From assembly GCA_033239125.1 (NCBI GenBank), contig BSWB01000006.1:32728001-32792000 (forward strand): a DNA stretch of 64,000 bases, read 5' to 3'. The notes beneath the pieces were generated by a model. That model made no database searches. It saw nothing but the letters and a program-made list of their open reading frames with translations, and was not told the origin of the DNA. Positions 1 to 12,100 of the stretch are shown piece after piece. Position 1 is the first letter of the stretch. Each line of letters opens with the position of its first letter. Made by a program: the position numbers and the translations under genes. The DNA comes from Fagopyrum homotropicum. Taxonomy: Eukaryota > Streptophyta > Magnoliopsida > Caryophyllales > Polygonaceae.

Positions 1-1
1 C

Positions 2-115
2 GGGAAACTACCGCGTGGTTCAACTACAGACGTTTCGGTGTTGTTCGATGTTCCAATAAGAACTGTTCAGCGGATCTGGAGTCGTGCAAAAGAAACCCAG
101 AATGAATCTGAATAA
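2..115 (+). mobile_element. Mariner-like transposase fragment (N-terminal DNA-binding part)
   Basis: Frame 2 reads without a stop from the window edge to TAA at 113-115. The peptide contains GKLPRGSTTDVSVLFDVP followed by RTVQRIWSRAKE. This resembles the helix-turn-helix region at the start of plant mariner transposases, where a G-x-L-x-x-G stretch precedes a V/I-x-R-x-W helix. No catalytic DDD domain follows, so only the tail of this N-terminal region is present. It may continue upstream of the window. The assignment rests on motif memory and a short stretch. Confidence 0.55.
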
Positions 116-942
116 TCTAAAATCGTTGTACTTCTCGGTTAGAAAAACAGGAAGTGCTTCTTCGAGTACTTAATCAGCAGCCCTTAGGGTTTTATCAATT
201 GAAATATGTTTCAGAAGCATTCATTAAACTATTACAAAGCTGTAAGAATCATTCAACAGTAGAATGAAATAATATTGGAGTCGAGAAATGATATTTCAAG
301 ATGGACTCAACCTTCTCAGAACACACTCATATTACTTATATTTAAACATTTGTATTACCTTGGCAATTGAGGCGTGTTTATATATACAACAAGCAAATAT
401 TCTCAAGCATTAGGTGATATCTTACGCCTGTGTATTTGTGTCGGTGAGGGTTCGAGTGAGTATACAGATAAGATATAAAAACTGGGTAGGTTGGTAAGTT
501 GCGCATTTTTTCCAACAATTGCTTGTGTTTGAACAAAACAATCTACGTTTATTGAGCATAACCCCTTGAAAAGATATACAATTAAACTGCATGCTTTACG
601 TGATATCATCACCTATTATTTTTCATGAGTTTTTTTCAAAAAAAAGTTTCAAGATTTAGATGTCATCACACGTTGATACACAAAGGTAAAAGGCTACTTT
701 AGGATACTGAAGAGACTTCATTCAGTCTAGTCCGTTAACTGAACCAAGTGATATTTACAGATTTAGAGTAGTCATCTTAGAGCTACTCATAAGGGAAATG
801 GTGCTGTCTTTTGACAGACATGTGAAATTAGAGAGGCTGGATAAATTTCTCTTGGGATATGCATAGGATTATATGTCATATATATATATAGGAAATACAA
901 TGATAACTAATTACAAAACTAGACCTATATTTACATAAATTA
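116..942. other. Gene-free stretch
   Basis: AT-rich sequence with only short ORFs and a small TA run near 880-890. No gene, RNA or transposon end was recognised. Confidence 0.6.
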
Positions 943-1265
943 TCATATCCCGCAGTTGAAACTGGAGGAGGCTGTAGTGAGGCTGAATCTAAAATCTAGA
1001 AACAATTGTCTCGGTATCTCTTGTAAAGATGTCTGCATATTGAAACGCAAAAGGAACTTGAAGGACTCGAGCGTGACCAAGAGCGACCTTATCACGGACG
1101 AAGTGGATATCAAGCTCTTGTTTGGTTCTTTGGTGCTGAACCGGGTTGCTAGCAAGTAAGTGGCAGATATGTTGTCAGTGTAGACAATAGACGCTTTTGT
1201 AAGCGGGCAGTGAAGCTCAAATAACAAATTGCGTAGCCAAGAACAATTTGAGTGAGGGCAGCAAC
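943..1265 (-). mobile_element. Ty1/copia RNase H relic
   Basis: On the minus strand the peptide runs LLFELHCPLTKASIVYTDN, then SATYLLATRFSTKEPNK, and further on LQEIPRQLFLDFRFSL. These match in order the copia RNase H signature: ELH-x-PL before a catalytic D-N, SA-x-x-LA-x-NP, then the region around Q-x-AD-I-x-T-K-x-L. Key residues have decayed: the usual H-x-E-x-D block is replaced and the ADIFTK segment reads LQEIPRQ. It is a non-functional scrap with no LTR in reach, unrelated in frame to anything on the plus strand. Confidence 0.7.
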
Positions 1266-1641
1266 CCTAAATTTAATGCTAAACCAAGGGAGTCAGTGAG
1301 AGATTAAGTTTTTTATCTGAAAATTAACAAATATTCAAAGAAAACAAGGCATAGAATGAAAGGTACTTGATTTCTGTGTAGAAAATACAAGGAGATATTG
1401 TAACTTGCTTGATTGTATATAGAAGCTCGTTCATTTGCAGCAATGCAAATGGTTTATGCTGGTGACAAAAAAAGGATCTCGGCAGGATTATTGAATGCCT
1501 CTAGCCTATAGAGGTTCACCAATGACACCAGCCTGATCATCAACGACTATCTTCTCAGCTTTCATTTACAAAGAGTATTTCATTTGAAACTGTGAAAAAT
1601 CTAAAACTATATTCTACAAGTATGAGCAAAACTTCCACACA
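1266..1641. other. Gene-free stretch downstream of the candidate peptide gene
   Basis: No coding or RNA feature seen. It would hold the 3' UTR of the minus-strand peptide ORF at 1642-1887 if that gene is real. Confidence 0.4.
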
Positions 1642-1887
1642 CTATACTTTCCCATCAGAAGAAGGATGATTCTGCACAGCTGAATACGAAGAAGATGATT
1701 TTCTAGCAGCCGTCGAGATGGAGTTAATGCCCTTGGAGGGAGCGGAAGAATGGCGATGAGACCTTTTAGGAAGCATCTGCTCAAATACAGCCTTGGGCAA
1801 TCTTGATGATTCTGAAAGGACGATAAGAGAAAGAAGAAGGCTGAAGATAAAACACTTGTGTTTCCATGAGCCTGAGCCTCCTGACAT
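1642..1887 (-). CDS. Candidate secreted IDA-like (IDL) peptide precursor, 81 aa
   Basis: The 81-residue ORF has the layout of a plant secreted signalling-peptide precursor. It has a basic start, a hydrophobic segment at about residues 13-25 (CFIFSLLLSLIVL) that looks like a signal peptide, a variable middle, and a Ser/Lys-rich tail. Residues about 38-53 read MLPKRSHRHSSAPSKGIN. This aligns with the mature motif of the INFLORESCENCE DEFICIENT IN ABSCISSION-LIKE family (F-x-x-LPKG-x-PIPPS-x-PSKRHN), keeping LPK, S-x-PSK and the final N. The hydroxyproline core PIPPS is changed to RHSS, so either the peptide has diverged or the resemblance is weak. IDA peptides act outside the cell through HAESA-type receptor kinases in organ shedding. 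A longer overlapping ORF on the same strand (1614-2006) has no recognisable features. The start is the first ATG before the hydrophobic segment. There is no intron, as is usual for this family. Confidence 0.45.
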   Translation of the reverse strand: MSGGSGSWKHKCFIFSLLLSLIVLSESSRLPKAVFEQMLPKRSHRHSSAPSKGINSISTAARKSSSSYSAVQNHPSSDGKV

Positions 1888-2006
1888 TTTCGAGTTCTCG
1901 AAGAAATTTTTAGAGGATTTGTCCTTTGAAGAATCATCTCTTTATGGGGAGCTCCAAAAAGTGTAATGGCAACAGACAATGAAGAGCAATGTGTGAAAGT
2001 TGCCAA

Positions 2007-4510
2007 GGTGTGTGTTTGAGGAAAGATGAGACAGTGGCAGACAATAGTCCATTTGATTATTCATCCTAACTTTGCCCATCCTCTATTTTCCTAAGAGTTT
2101 GTGTTTCATTTTAAAATTCACACTAAAGTTATGGGTCTTCCCCGTGCCCCCACTCATCTATAGTAACTTGCTAAATTATACCCTCGGATCAAGTTTACTG
2201 GTTTTTTAACATTTGAATTTTGATCAAGTTTATATACTGCTAAATAAACTTTAAAATAGGGTTTGTTCAAAACTTGGTGTAAAGCAAAACTTTAGATCAT
2301 TCAAAGTTCAATATAGTTTATGAACTTTAATTTATTAGCACAAGAAGTAATATTCATGTACTTTTAGTTATGCTGCGCGATTTCAATTATATATTTATAT
2401 TCCATAATTAAATTTTCGCATTCAACATATGGTACGAGGGTTTTTTTTTTGGTATAAAGGGTCGGCTTTAGGTTCAAGGAATTCGAGATTTGGGTCAAGC
2501 TCGGACCGATAAGAAACCCTAGAGTTTGTATAATATTTTGCCTATAAATTGTAAACTAAGCAGGAGCATTATTTTTTGGACAAAAATGGCAAGTATCAAG
2601 GAAATGATGGATAAATGTCAGATTAGAGGTTCAATTAGAAGATGCTGATTTCAGTAACCGATTTTCCATTAGAGATCATGATCCATGCCATAAAATAAAG
2701 TAAATTCCCAGAAAACAAGGATGAATGGTGAGCAAATAGTACTCTACTTTCAATATATACTTGTGAGTTGTTGTGACCCATAAGCCAAAGTGACAAAACC
2801 CCCATCACCTCAATGCATGCAGCTTTTATTTTTAAAATCTAGAAACAGTAAAGTATGAGAGAAACTTCATTTCTGGTTTACTTGTCAGATTAACTTAATG
2901 GAGTAGCCAAACAAATCCAACATAAATGGAAGTCCAAATTAGTTTCATAATCCTTGAGACATTTATTTTTTATCCTCCTTGACATCAGTATTCAGCAGTT
3001 AAGTATTCAAGCGTGCGGCTCTCCACCCACACCAAAGGACATGATATTAATTATTCTTAACAAAAACATCAAGAACCAATGTAGTAATGAGGCTGCAGTT
3101 TTCTCCTTTCCGCTTCAGACATAAGTTGTCACTCTTGTGCTGTCAAAAGTGCAACTGTTTGGGACCCTGTGTTGCTAGAAGAGTCACGAGGAACGTTATC
3201 GTTTAGGTTTTCTCAGTCATTATATGGAATCTGAATTCTAAGTTTAATGGAAAAAGTTACATAAACAGGACCAGAAGATACTTTCCTGAATAAAAAATCA
3301 TTAGTACAGACATGTGATGCAGATTTGTTTATACCTAAGTCGATATTTGGAGGTATCTTTGTTTTGTTTTGGAAGTTGAAGAAGCTAAAGAAATATGAGC
3401 CATTCAAATTGATGAAGCAAAAAGTTGGTCACAAATAATCAATGTATTAGGTTGGGAAAAGAAGCAAGCGGCGTTAGTGACAGGTAAAGTTGAGGTAATT
3501 AGTGCTTAAATCTCATTTGAATGCTTTACTCATGGTCCCTCAATGATTATGTCTTAATACCAATCTGTTCCCTCTTAATCACTTTTCTAATCCATCTTAC
3601 AAATCATGGCTAGATGGTAATCATGCAAAGTTAATAAATACAATATAAGGAAGAAACTGATTGTTCAATCGGACAGATGAAGGTGAAATAATTATAGTAA
3701 ATACTCGGGGATTAGTTTTAACAATGATTCGGTTCACGCAGAATGTGAAGGATCCTTACTGCTTTTAACCTACTCGTCATTTAGAATAGACTTATAGGTT
3801 GGATTCGGATCTAAAGCATGTGTACACAAATAGCCATATTTGTGATTACGGTAACCGGAGGTTAAGACTTATGGGTTGGGTTCGGATTTAAAGCACATGT
3901 ACACAAAGTACCATATTTGGAATTACGCTAACCGGATCAAACCTCGAGAGGGAAGCGCGAGTGAAGCAAAGGGAGATCCCCACAGCCCAAGAAGAAACAA
4001 TTTAAGTTCTTCTATCATTCACATCTAAGCCAAAGGTGCATGCACATCTGACTTCCTTCTTCAATCATACACTTGTTAGTTAGAAAAGGAAAAGTGTCGC
4101 TCTAGGATTAGCAAGGGAGTATAATATTCTTAGCAATTATTACAAACCGCAAAAAACTAGTCAAATTACAACAATAATCAGGGCACATATTAACTTGAAT
4201 ACTTGGTTTTAATAATAATCGGAAACACTTATAACTACAAAGAATGCAAAAGCATGTATCCTCACCTTACATTTGAATATATCAACCTACTTCCCAGTCC
4301 CAAAGAATTGACTATTGAGGGAAAATAGATTGTGAAAAGAAAGGAGTCTATGGCGTGTCATAACAGAATTAACGGTAGTAATTGTACATATCAGCAAGCA
4401 ACAGGATTTGGCCACACCTAATCCTGTCTTCTTTTGGAACAAAAATGCTGCTTTTTCTCCACCTATGATCAGCAGCATATACATCTTGGCTGAGGATTAC
4501 TGCATCAAAT
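2007..4510. other. Intergenic region between the peptide ORF and the methyltransferase gene
   Basis: No gene recognised in 2.5 kb. Short ORFs are isolated and lack domain signatures. The only structure seen is an imperfect tandem duplication at 3791-3937. The last few hundred bases before 4511 should contain the 3' UTR of the minus-strand methyltransferase gene. Confidence 0.5.
3791..3937. repeat. Imperfect 77-bp tandem duplication
   Basis: Two adjacent copies start at 3791 and 3868 with a period of 77 bases. Each begins CTTATRGGTTGGRTTCGGAT and ends with AACCGGA. They differ at about ten positions, so the duplication is old. Confidence 0.8.
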
Positions 4511-7500
4511 TTAAGCAATTGCATACTTTAGATCTTCGACCTCTGCGGGTCTCCACTTTGTCTTCTGAACGCAAAGGATTCCCTCTTTCCCTTCGTTATA
4601 CATCATCTGTATCTTCCAGTGAAGGGATTTGGCCATAGCCTCTACCTCGCTTACCATCTCGGTTTTGTCCCTCAATATCAGATACCCTCCAGGTCTCAGG
4701 ACTCTGTCCACTTCTGCAACTAAAGCCACCAAGTTGCACCTGCATCCACAACACCATTACCATTGTAAGTTCCAAATACAATATACAAGACCTATTAAAA
4801 TTATTATACTAGTATTTTTTAAACATGCAGGGTCGTTTGGTGAATTGGAATGAGAATCAATTACATTCTTGAATTCAACTACAAATTCTTAGGTATTGTC
4901 TTTCCTCATTCCTGAAATTGCACCAAACAAGCCCTTAATGATATGGAGGAGTACATAAAAACAATGCACCTTTTCCTAACTTCGGAGAAGAGATGGTCAG
5001 CATGAAGAAGGTCATAAGTTCTTGGGTATGTGCTGAATGATTCACACCAATCATGATACATTCCAAACAAGCCACGTTCATATATTATGGGTAGAGTGTC
5101 GGGCGAGTCAATGGGAACGATATTCATCACCCAAACTTTCAAATCCTTCAGCGCAGCAGCAAATCTAGATTCGAAAAGGGAAAGCGAAAAAGAATCAGCA
5201 AGGACGTTAAGTGTAACCAGCTTAATGTTGCATGAGTAAGATGAGAAAGTTTGTCTATCAATAAATTTTCCCAGTGGTATCAACTGCAGGAAAAGAAAAA
5301 AAGTGCTCACCCTCCGTATAAAGCTCGCATGTCCATGACATTCCTTACACTAGACCAGTCAATTCCCATACCCTTCATATACGAATTCGCAACAACATGC
5401 TTCCAGTGCTCATAGTCCTCAGTGAAATCCTGTGGGGCTGATTTTCCATAAACGCCTTCGTCTGAGCTCTTCAACCAGTAAGGTGGTTTCTTCAACCTCA
5501 ATGGCCAATTTGGTGGCCATTGAGAGCCACGTACAGATGTATCCACTGGCACTTTGTGTATGCATGCCTGAAGTGGCACATTCCTGAAGATGCAAAGCCA
5601 GATAAAAAGTTCCAAACATGAATCAGTAAACATTATTTCCTTCTGTAAAGATTCAAGAAAATGACATGCTATAATGATGTTGTCATTCCACGTAACACAA
5701 AATAGTCTTTTCAGCAAATTCCAAAAAAGCTTCTTATCTCAGTAGTGCAAAGCAAGCTTTGCCCCATATCTTATCTAACTTATCCTCTAAATCTTTTCAT
5801 ATTTTGAAAACATAACCTTTCAGTCTGAGCACCTTGATAAACAATAATCAGAGATTCTGTAGGCAGTCTTTTGTGTTATGTGATCAATGAGTGCTATATA
5901 GCTAACACCTACTAGTCGGATATTTCAAGTAGAAGAAAACATACCAGGCTGCATTTGGGTCGTCGGACTCTTCACATAGCGGAGGAGAATTTTCAGGTCT
6001 GTCCATATAGCATTTATTAGAAGTGGGCTTTCTGTAAACTGCTGCTGCCACTCCATTCACTTTATCCTTTCCAATCTTCACAAGATCCCAGCACATTGAT
6101 TTGGTTAGCTTGGTCATTTCTGAATGGGATCACACAAGACAATAGTAAATGTGATTATGGAACATCTAAACCACAACATACATAGAAGAGTAGCACTCAA
6201 AGAACACAGTAAATAAAGCCACTCTAGTTCTACCTTTCCAAATGCCAACATCTTCTGCGATCTTTTGATAGACAGGAGTAGCAGACCACACAAAGTAACC
6301 ACCAGGTCGCAGGACACGGTTCAGCTCTAACAGAAGCTTACCCCCTGAAACAGTCAACAAGGTATTGTAGATCCTCAGTTTAGCAAACCAAATTAAAAGT
6401 TAATAGGAGATGCAGAAAAATGTAATATTTAGGCTAACAGGATTTGGAAATCACCTTCAATATGCCATGGGACCCGACAACGAGCACAATGGACAATATC
6501 AAAAACCATGCTGGGGAAGGGTAATCTTTTGGTTCCCATGACCGCTGAAAAAGCAGGTATTCCCCTTTCAAGTGCAAACTGCACCTGTGCCTCATGCTCG
6601 TCTTTTGGAGCAAGTGACATAGCAAGAACGTCTCTCTCAAAAAGAAAGCCACCAAAGCTAGCCACACCACATCCAACATCCAATATCACTCGGCTCCTTT
6701 TCCCCCAGGCAATATCAGGAACAGTCTAGAATCCAAATAAATAAAAAATAGTACTAGTAAGTTGCAGCACCTTCCTGTATTGGATTCTTAATGGCATATA
6801 AGAAGCATTTATCACTGGAAAAAACATGTTAAAGAGACATAAATGTTGGGAGAATCACCTGTTGTACAAAATCAATGTAATGCAGAGCACCATGTATAAA
6901 CTGGGTGCCACCTCCGGGAAAACTAAGGTATTCCCCTTCAACCTTCACCCAGTTTTGGTGCCCCTTGTACTCTGCCAGTTTGGTATGTGGAACATTGTAG
7001 AACCATATCTGCATCAAACCAAAAAAAAAAAACTCAATAAAAATGCTCAAAACAAAAAATTTATATCATTGCCCCTTTCACTTTCAGATTTCAAATCTAT
7101 AGGCAAACCTTGTCCCTGCTTCTAGGCCACTTCACATGGTTTTTGTACCCTTCAGGAAGTGGAACAAGACAAGTTGGAGGCTCCTCGGGGCAGTGTCGTT
7201 CACGATGCTGGTAGTGGGACCTGCTGGTGAGCTTTGCAATAGCTTGAAGGTTATCAAGGCAAGGTATGTAGTCAGGACCTGCAGTGGCATTACAAGTTTT
7301 CCACTCGTACAAGTTCTGACTCTTAGATTTTTGTGAGTTCTCAGACTTGGTTGATTGGGTCGAAAAGGCCCCGTTTTGAGTACTAGATTCTTTGACTAGT
7401 TCACTCTGATCTTTGCCGCTATTTTCTGTCTTATCTTCCTCAGTCTTCTCCTCCTGATCACTGGTTCCATTCTGATCAGTCTCACTCTGATCTTCCTCAG

Positions 7501-8041
7501 TCTTCTTCTCACGGGTCTCCTCCTCTTCACCTTCCTGCTTTACTTCACCTTGACTCTCTTCACTAGACTCCTGCTTACCCTCACTTGAACTCTCCTCACT
7601 AGTCTCCTGCTTACCCTCACTTGGACTCTCCTCATTCTTCTCCTCAGATTCAGTTCCACTCTCACTCGGTTTCGATTCTTCTTGTTCCACTTTTTTATCA
7701 ACTTCACCCTGCTCTTTTTCCTGTTCAGATTCACTCTTCACATCATCCTCAGATTCAGGCTTCTCAGTTTTATCTCCATAGCTACTCCCATTCGAACTCT
7801 CAACTTCCTTCATCGATATGTTTTCATCTACAGTATCCACACTAGCATCTCCCTTGAACGAATCCTCTCCCGATCTGCCTGATTTATCCTCAAACTGTCC
7901 AGTACGCGAGAAATCCATGGAAGAAGACATCATCATCCAAGCCCCAATCAAACAGACACCAACCACCACCACAACGGTGGTCGCTAAACAATTCGACGAC
8001 GAACGCCGCCCATCTACGCGGCTATACTTCCCCATAGCCAT
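4511..8041 (-). CDS. Probable methyltransferase, PMT24/25/26 type (DUF248 family), 778 aa
   Basis: Eight exons (minus strand): 8041-7109, 7008-6859, 6725-6455, 6344-6234, 6119-5945, 5583-5311, 5164-4970 and 4739-4511. All introns are GT-AG, phases close, and the sum is 2337 nt. Residues about 19-38 form one membrane anchor (TTVVVVVGVCLIGAWMMM) after a short basic tail, as in type II Golgi proteins. Residues about 55-240 are an extremely Glu/Ser/Lys-rich stalk with internal repeats (SEGKQE...SSEE). The catalytic part has the SAM-binding motif ILDVGCGVASFGG at about 375-387, LRPGGYF and later a second LRPGGYL. It ends in the usual C-terminal sequence with CVQKTKW. The acidic stalk and length separate PMT24-26 from other members. 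The family is thought to methylate wall polysaccharides in the Golgi, but the exact substrate is not established. The start MAMGKYS matches family N-termini; Met3 is an alternative. A small MITE lies in the last intron. Confidence 0.93.
4831..4934. mobile_element. Short MITE in the last intron of the PMT gene
   Basis: About 104 bp bounded by GGGTCGTTTGGTG on the left and the inverted CACCAAACAAGCCC on the right, the GGGC-N-TGTTTGG type of terminal repeat seen in other MITEs of this window. The right flank is TTA, as expected for a PIF/Harbinger target site, but the left flank is GCA, so the duplication is not intact. It lies wholly inside intron 7 (4740-4969). Confidence 0.55.
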
Positions 8042-9989
8042 GGTAGCTTCCTAACCCCCAAAACCCTCCAAATCCACTTCTTTTTGCGACCTTAAGCAGC
8101 TGAAATAAAAACAACATCGATCCCGTTCATGATTTGGTCCATATGAAACAAAAAAAAAAAAAAAAAAAAGAAAACCAAGATCGCACAATCAAAATCCCAT
8201 GGATGCTTAGACTCAACACTCGAGCTAACATACAAAATTGGATCACCGACAAGATTCAAGAGGGGGAAAAAGCAAAGAAAGCTATAGAATCGACAGATCT
8301 AACAAATCAAATCAAATCAAATAAAGAAAAGAAGTGCAAAGCATTTTACCTTTCAGCAGAGCAAGAATTCGATAGAGATCTCAAGGAAGGAGGGAACCAT
8401 GGAGTGTAGAGTGGGAAGCAAGGATGCGAGGAGTCGTGGTTTAAGTAAGCAAAGCTAGTGCTACCAGTGACGGTGGATCAGTGACAGCTAGAGCCAGAAA
8501 TGCAAAGAAAAAGATGTCTTGTAATGCAAATACGCCAGATTTGAGGCCTCTTTTTTCAATCTAAATTTCCTTTTCCTCGTAATTAAAATGGCACTTGTGA
8601 TTTTGGTCTGACCAAATGGTCAACTAAATTCCAATCTAAAAACCACCCAAATGAAGATTAGTATTTGACGTAAATTAAAGCACATGCATTTGTCCACAAT
8701 AACAGAAGCCCATAAGGTGATAAATGTAAATATTAGACAATAAATTAGAATTATTAATGTAATAATATAAGAGTGGTTTTACGTCACCGTCTGGTATTTG
8801 ATGCTTCATCCATTTCACCATCGAAGCTAGGAGAAAATGTGTAATATAAATCAATCTGCTAAGCCGGGGCTTTGGATACATGGCACGTCCGCATCCGCCG
8901 CCGACGCTTACTGTCGGTGGTTTTAGATCCGCGTATTTTAATTATTAATTTTTGTATCATAACAAAGTAGTTATAGGATGAATCAGTTCATAAAGAGATT
9001 ATTACAACAATAAGATGTTTCGTTAGAAGGATATAAGCTAGTAGATACATATACTATATAGAAGCATAATAGTAATGGTACTGCTAGGAATGAGACCATT
9101 TCAGATTAGATCAGGTCAATAAATTGCCTTTGTAAACACTATGTATCAATTCAACTTTAGGTAGTCACCATCATCTACTCTCATCTAGGTATGAATCAAC
9201 TTTAGATATACAAATCAAATTAAACTAAATCAGAGGTAATAATCAATCAATTAGGCATTTTGAAGAACTTTTTACCTGACATTCAACATTAATTTTTATC
9301 TTATTGTACTCAACATAGTAACTACTAGAGAACTGGTCAATATACCTGGATAACAACAACGGTTGAAAAATAGTTCCAATTTTAGCAAATTCGGTTCATT
9401 AAATGAAATCAAAAGGTAATTAGAGAGAAGATCAAGGAGAAAAAACTAAAAGACGACCGAAGCATCACTTAAAAAATAGTGACAACAATTAAAGAGAAGA
9501 TTAAGGAACCTATAAACAGTTTCACACCTAAATAGTAACAGAGGAGAGTATTTCAAGGAACCTAACAGACAACCAAATAATCACTCAAAAAAATTCCCTA
9601 ATAGCATCTAGTGAAACCACAAAACAAAAAGCAACATATAGAAAGTTATGGGCTACAACCCAAAGTACTCAATTTATCCGGCCTTATAACCGGAAAGTTG
9701 GCTCACAACCTACACATTCAAACCGTCTTTCATACGGGACGTGTGAACCAAAAGGGACTAAAAATAATATTATCAGTTTGCTGCTTGATGTTAGCATTGC
9801 GGCCATCTGGATTTATGGTAAAGCAAATAAATGGGGTCTTCTCACCATCTCTTTTCCACATAATACCAAGCTAAACAAATCTAATGATACAAATCGGTGT
9901 TTACCAATCAATGTAACACTATGTACATATAGCCCTATCATACAAGAATTAGGTCCTAAGACCTACGATACCCTCCAAATTGAAATTAC
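8042..9989. other. Upstream region of the PMT gene and AT-rich spacer
   Basis: The first few hundred bases contain an A-rich run (8150-8169) and should include the promoter and 5' UTR of the minus-strand methyltransferase gene. No TATA box could be chosen with confidence. From about 8900 on the sequence is AT-rich with no gene. ORFs at 9611-10008 lie just upstream of the LINE endonuclease and may be decayed LINE ORF1 or 5' UTR, but no zinc-knuckle or coiled coil was recognisable. Confidence 0.45.
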
Positions 9990-12100
9990 CGTTATAAAAC
10001 CAAGATGATTATAAGCTTTTGGAACATTGGAGGTATGAGCCGAAGCAACCTTTGGACAAACCTCAAAGCCGTCTGCAAAATACACAATATTAATATCATA
10101 GCTCTAGTAGAGACAATATCTGAAAATCCGCCGGAAGACCGTCTTTGGAGATCGGCGGGCTTTGATAACATTATTTATTGTCCCGCATCCGGGAGGGCGG
10201 GGGGCTTATGCTTACTCTGGAATGCCTACCAACTTAAGAATCAATCGATTCGTTTGATCTTAAAAAATGACCGGTTCATTTGTATTGAATTGGTATGTAA
10301 CAATCTAAACTGCAAAATGCACATTATTTTCGCTTATGCACCACCTCAGGAAATATCTAAAAATTCATTTTGGGATTCGATAACCAACCTAATCAAAGCA
10401 TCATCAATATCATGCATAATTATGGGAGATCTAAACGAAATCCAACATTATTCAGAAAAACAAGGAGGAGACACGATCAATTCCAACAGATTTAATAGAC
10501 TCAATAATTTTAAAAACGTTTGTAATCTCGATGACGTCCAAACAACAAGTAATCAATTTACTTAGATGAAAAAACATGACGACCCAAACAATATCCTTGA
10601 AAAACTTGACCGTGTCCTAGTCCACAATTAAATTTTTCAATGGTATCCCCTTTAAAAACAAAAAATCATGCATTTACAATATTGGATCACTGTTAAATCT
10701 CACTAGAACTAGCGGACTCAATATCATTCGCACCACAACCATTTAAATTTGAAATGATGTGGATTCAACGTAAAGCGTTTGAGAACATTGTTAAACAAAC
10801 TTGGTGTGCTAACTACCGGGGGAATGAGATGGTTAACCTCATTAGGAAGACACAACTTTTAATAATAAAAGCTAAAGAATGGAGCAAATTAAACTTTGGA
10901 AATATTTTTAAGCAATTAAAAGAAGTTGAAACCCAACTCTTGGACATTTAAGGTCTATCACCGCCTAACCTAAACCAAAGAGTTGAAAATCTTCAAAGAA
11001 ATCTTCTTATAAAACAAAATCGTCTTATCAACTTCCACCAAAGATATTGGAGACAAAGAATAAAGAATAAAAACTTGAGAAACATCGACACAAACTCCAA
11101 AGTACTTTCACCGGATAGCTACCGGTAGAAGAAATAAGAAACATCTAAAGGAATTAATTGATTCAAATGGGACTATTATATCAAGTGAAAATATAATCCG
11201 AATGGAAGTTAAAAAAGAATTTATAAGCAAATTCTCTTGCTCTCCACTAGATAGAAACCTATTGGAAGAAAAACTTCAACTCATAAAGAACAAAGTTAGC
11301 AACGAAGACAATGAAAGACTAACAAATCCACCAACAAATGAGGAAATCAAAAATGTTATCTTTGATATCGGATGTGATAAAGCCCCGGGACGTGACGGTA
11401 TGCCCACCGGATTCTACTAGAAATACTGGCATATTGTGGGAACGGACGTTTCAAAAGCAATTAAAAACTTTTTCAGAAGTGGAAAACTACTCAAACAAAT
11501 AAATCACACGTTTATAACTTTAATTCCAAAAGTAGGCAATCCTACTAATATCAACCAATTTAGACCTATTAGTCTCTGCTCAACGATTTACAAAATAATT
11601 GCTAAAATCATTACGAATAGAATGGAACCCATCATTACAAAACACATTCACCCTCTCCAAGGAGCTTTCGTTCCTAAAAGATTAATACATGATAAGATTC
11701 TAATTGCACACGAGATTTTTCACTCTTTTCATAGTAGAAAAGGCAAGGAAGGTTGGACAACCATTAAACTTGATATGGAAAAGGCATACGACCAAGTTAG
11801 TTGAAAATTTATCATTCGCATTCTCCAAAAGTTTAGATTCAATAAAAAAAATTTGTGGGATGGATCGAGGAATGCATCTCCACAGTTTCTTTCTCGGTTC
11901 TTGTTAACAATAGACCAACAGACCAATTTTTCCCCGAAAAAGGACTTAGACAAGGAGACCCATTATCACCATACCTTTTCATATTAGGAGCTAAAATCCT
12001 TACACAAATGATTCAAAATGACTGTAATAATTATGATAATCATATTGGTTTTTCTGTTTGTAGGAATGCAACACCAATCTCTTTCCTATCATTTGATGAT
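9990..12100 (+). mobile_element. LINE (L1-clade non-LTR retrotransposon), truncated inside the reverse transcriptase
   Basis: An AP-endonuclease domain starts with ATG at 10005 (ISFWNIGGMSRSNLW) and includes IIALVET, RAGGLCLLWN, and IIMGDLNEI near residue 145, all landmarks of plant L1 ORF2. It is interrupted by stops after 10565. The linker follows at 10754-10950. The reverse transcriptase is spread over frames at 11202-12100: KAPGRDGMPTGFY, INQFRPISLCSTIYKII, LQGAFVPKRLIHDKILIAHE, KLDMEKAYDQVS, and LRQGDPLSPYLFILGA. The reading frame stops exactly at the catalytic block (SFLSFDD, normally HLLFADD), where the LTR of the next element begins. The missing C-terminal half is not found elsewhere in the window. 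Many stops and frameshifts show it is dead. Confidence 0.9.

Noticed and set aside
1614..2006. 130-codon ORF overlapping the peptide gene
   Set aside because: A shifted frame over the same DNA without a coherent layout; the 81-codon frame has the signal peptide and motif.
7540..7882. Basic ORFs overlapping PMT exon 1 on both strands
   Set aside because: Shadow frames of the acidic Glu/Ser/Lys repeat.
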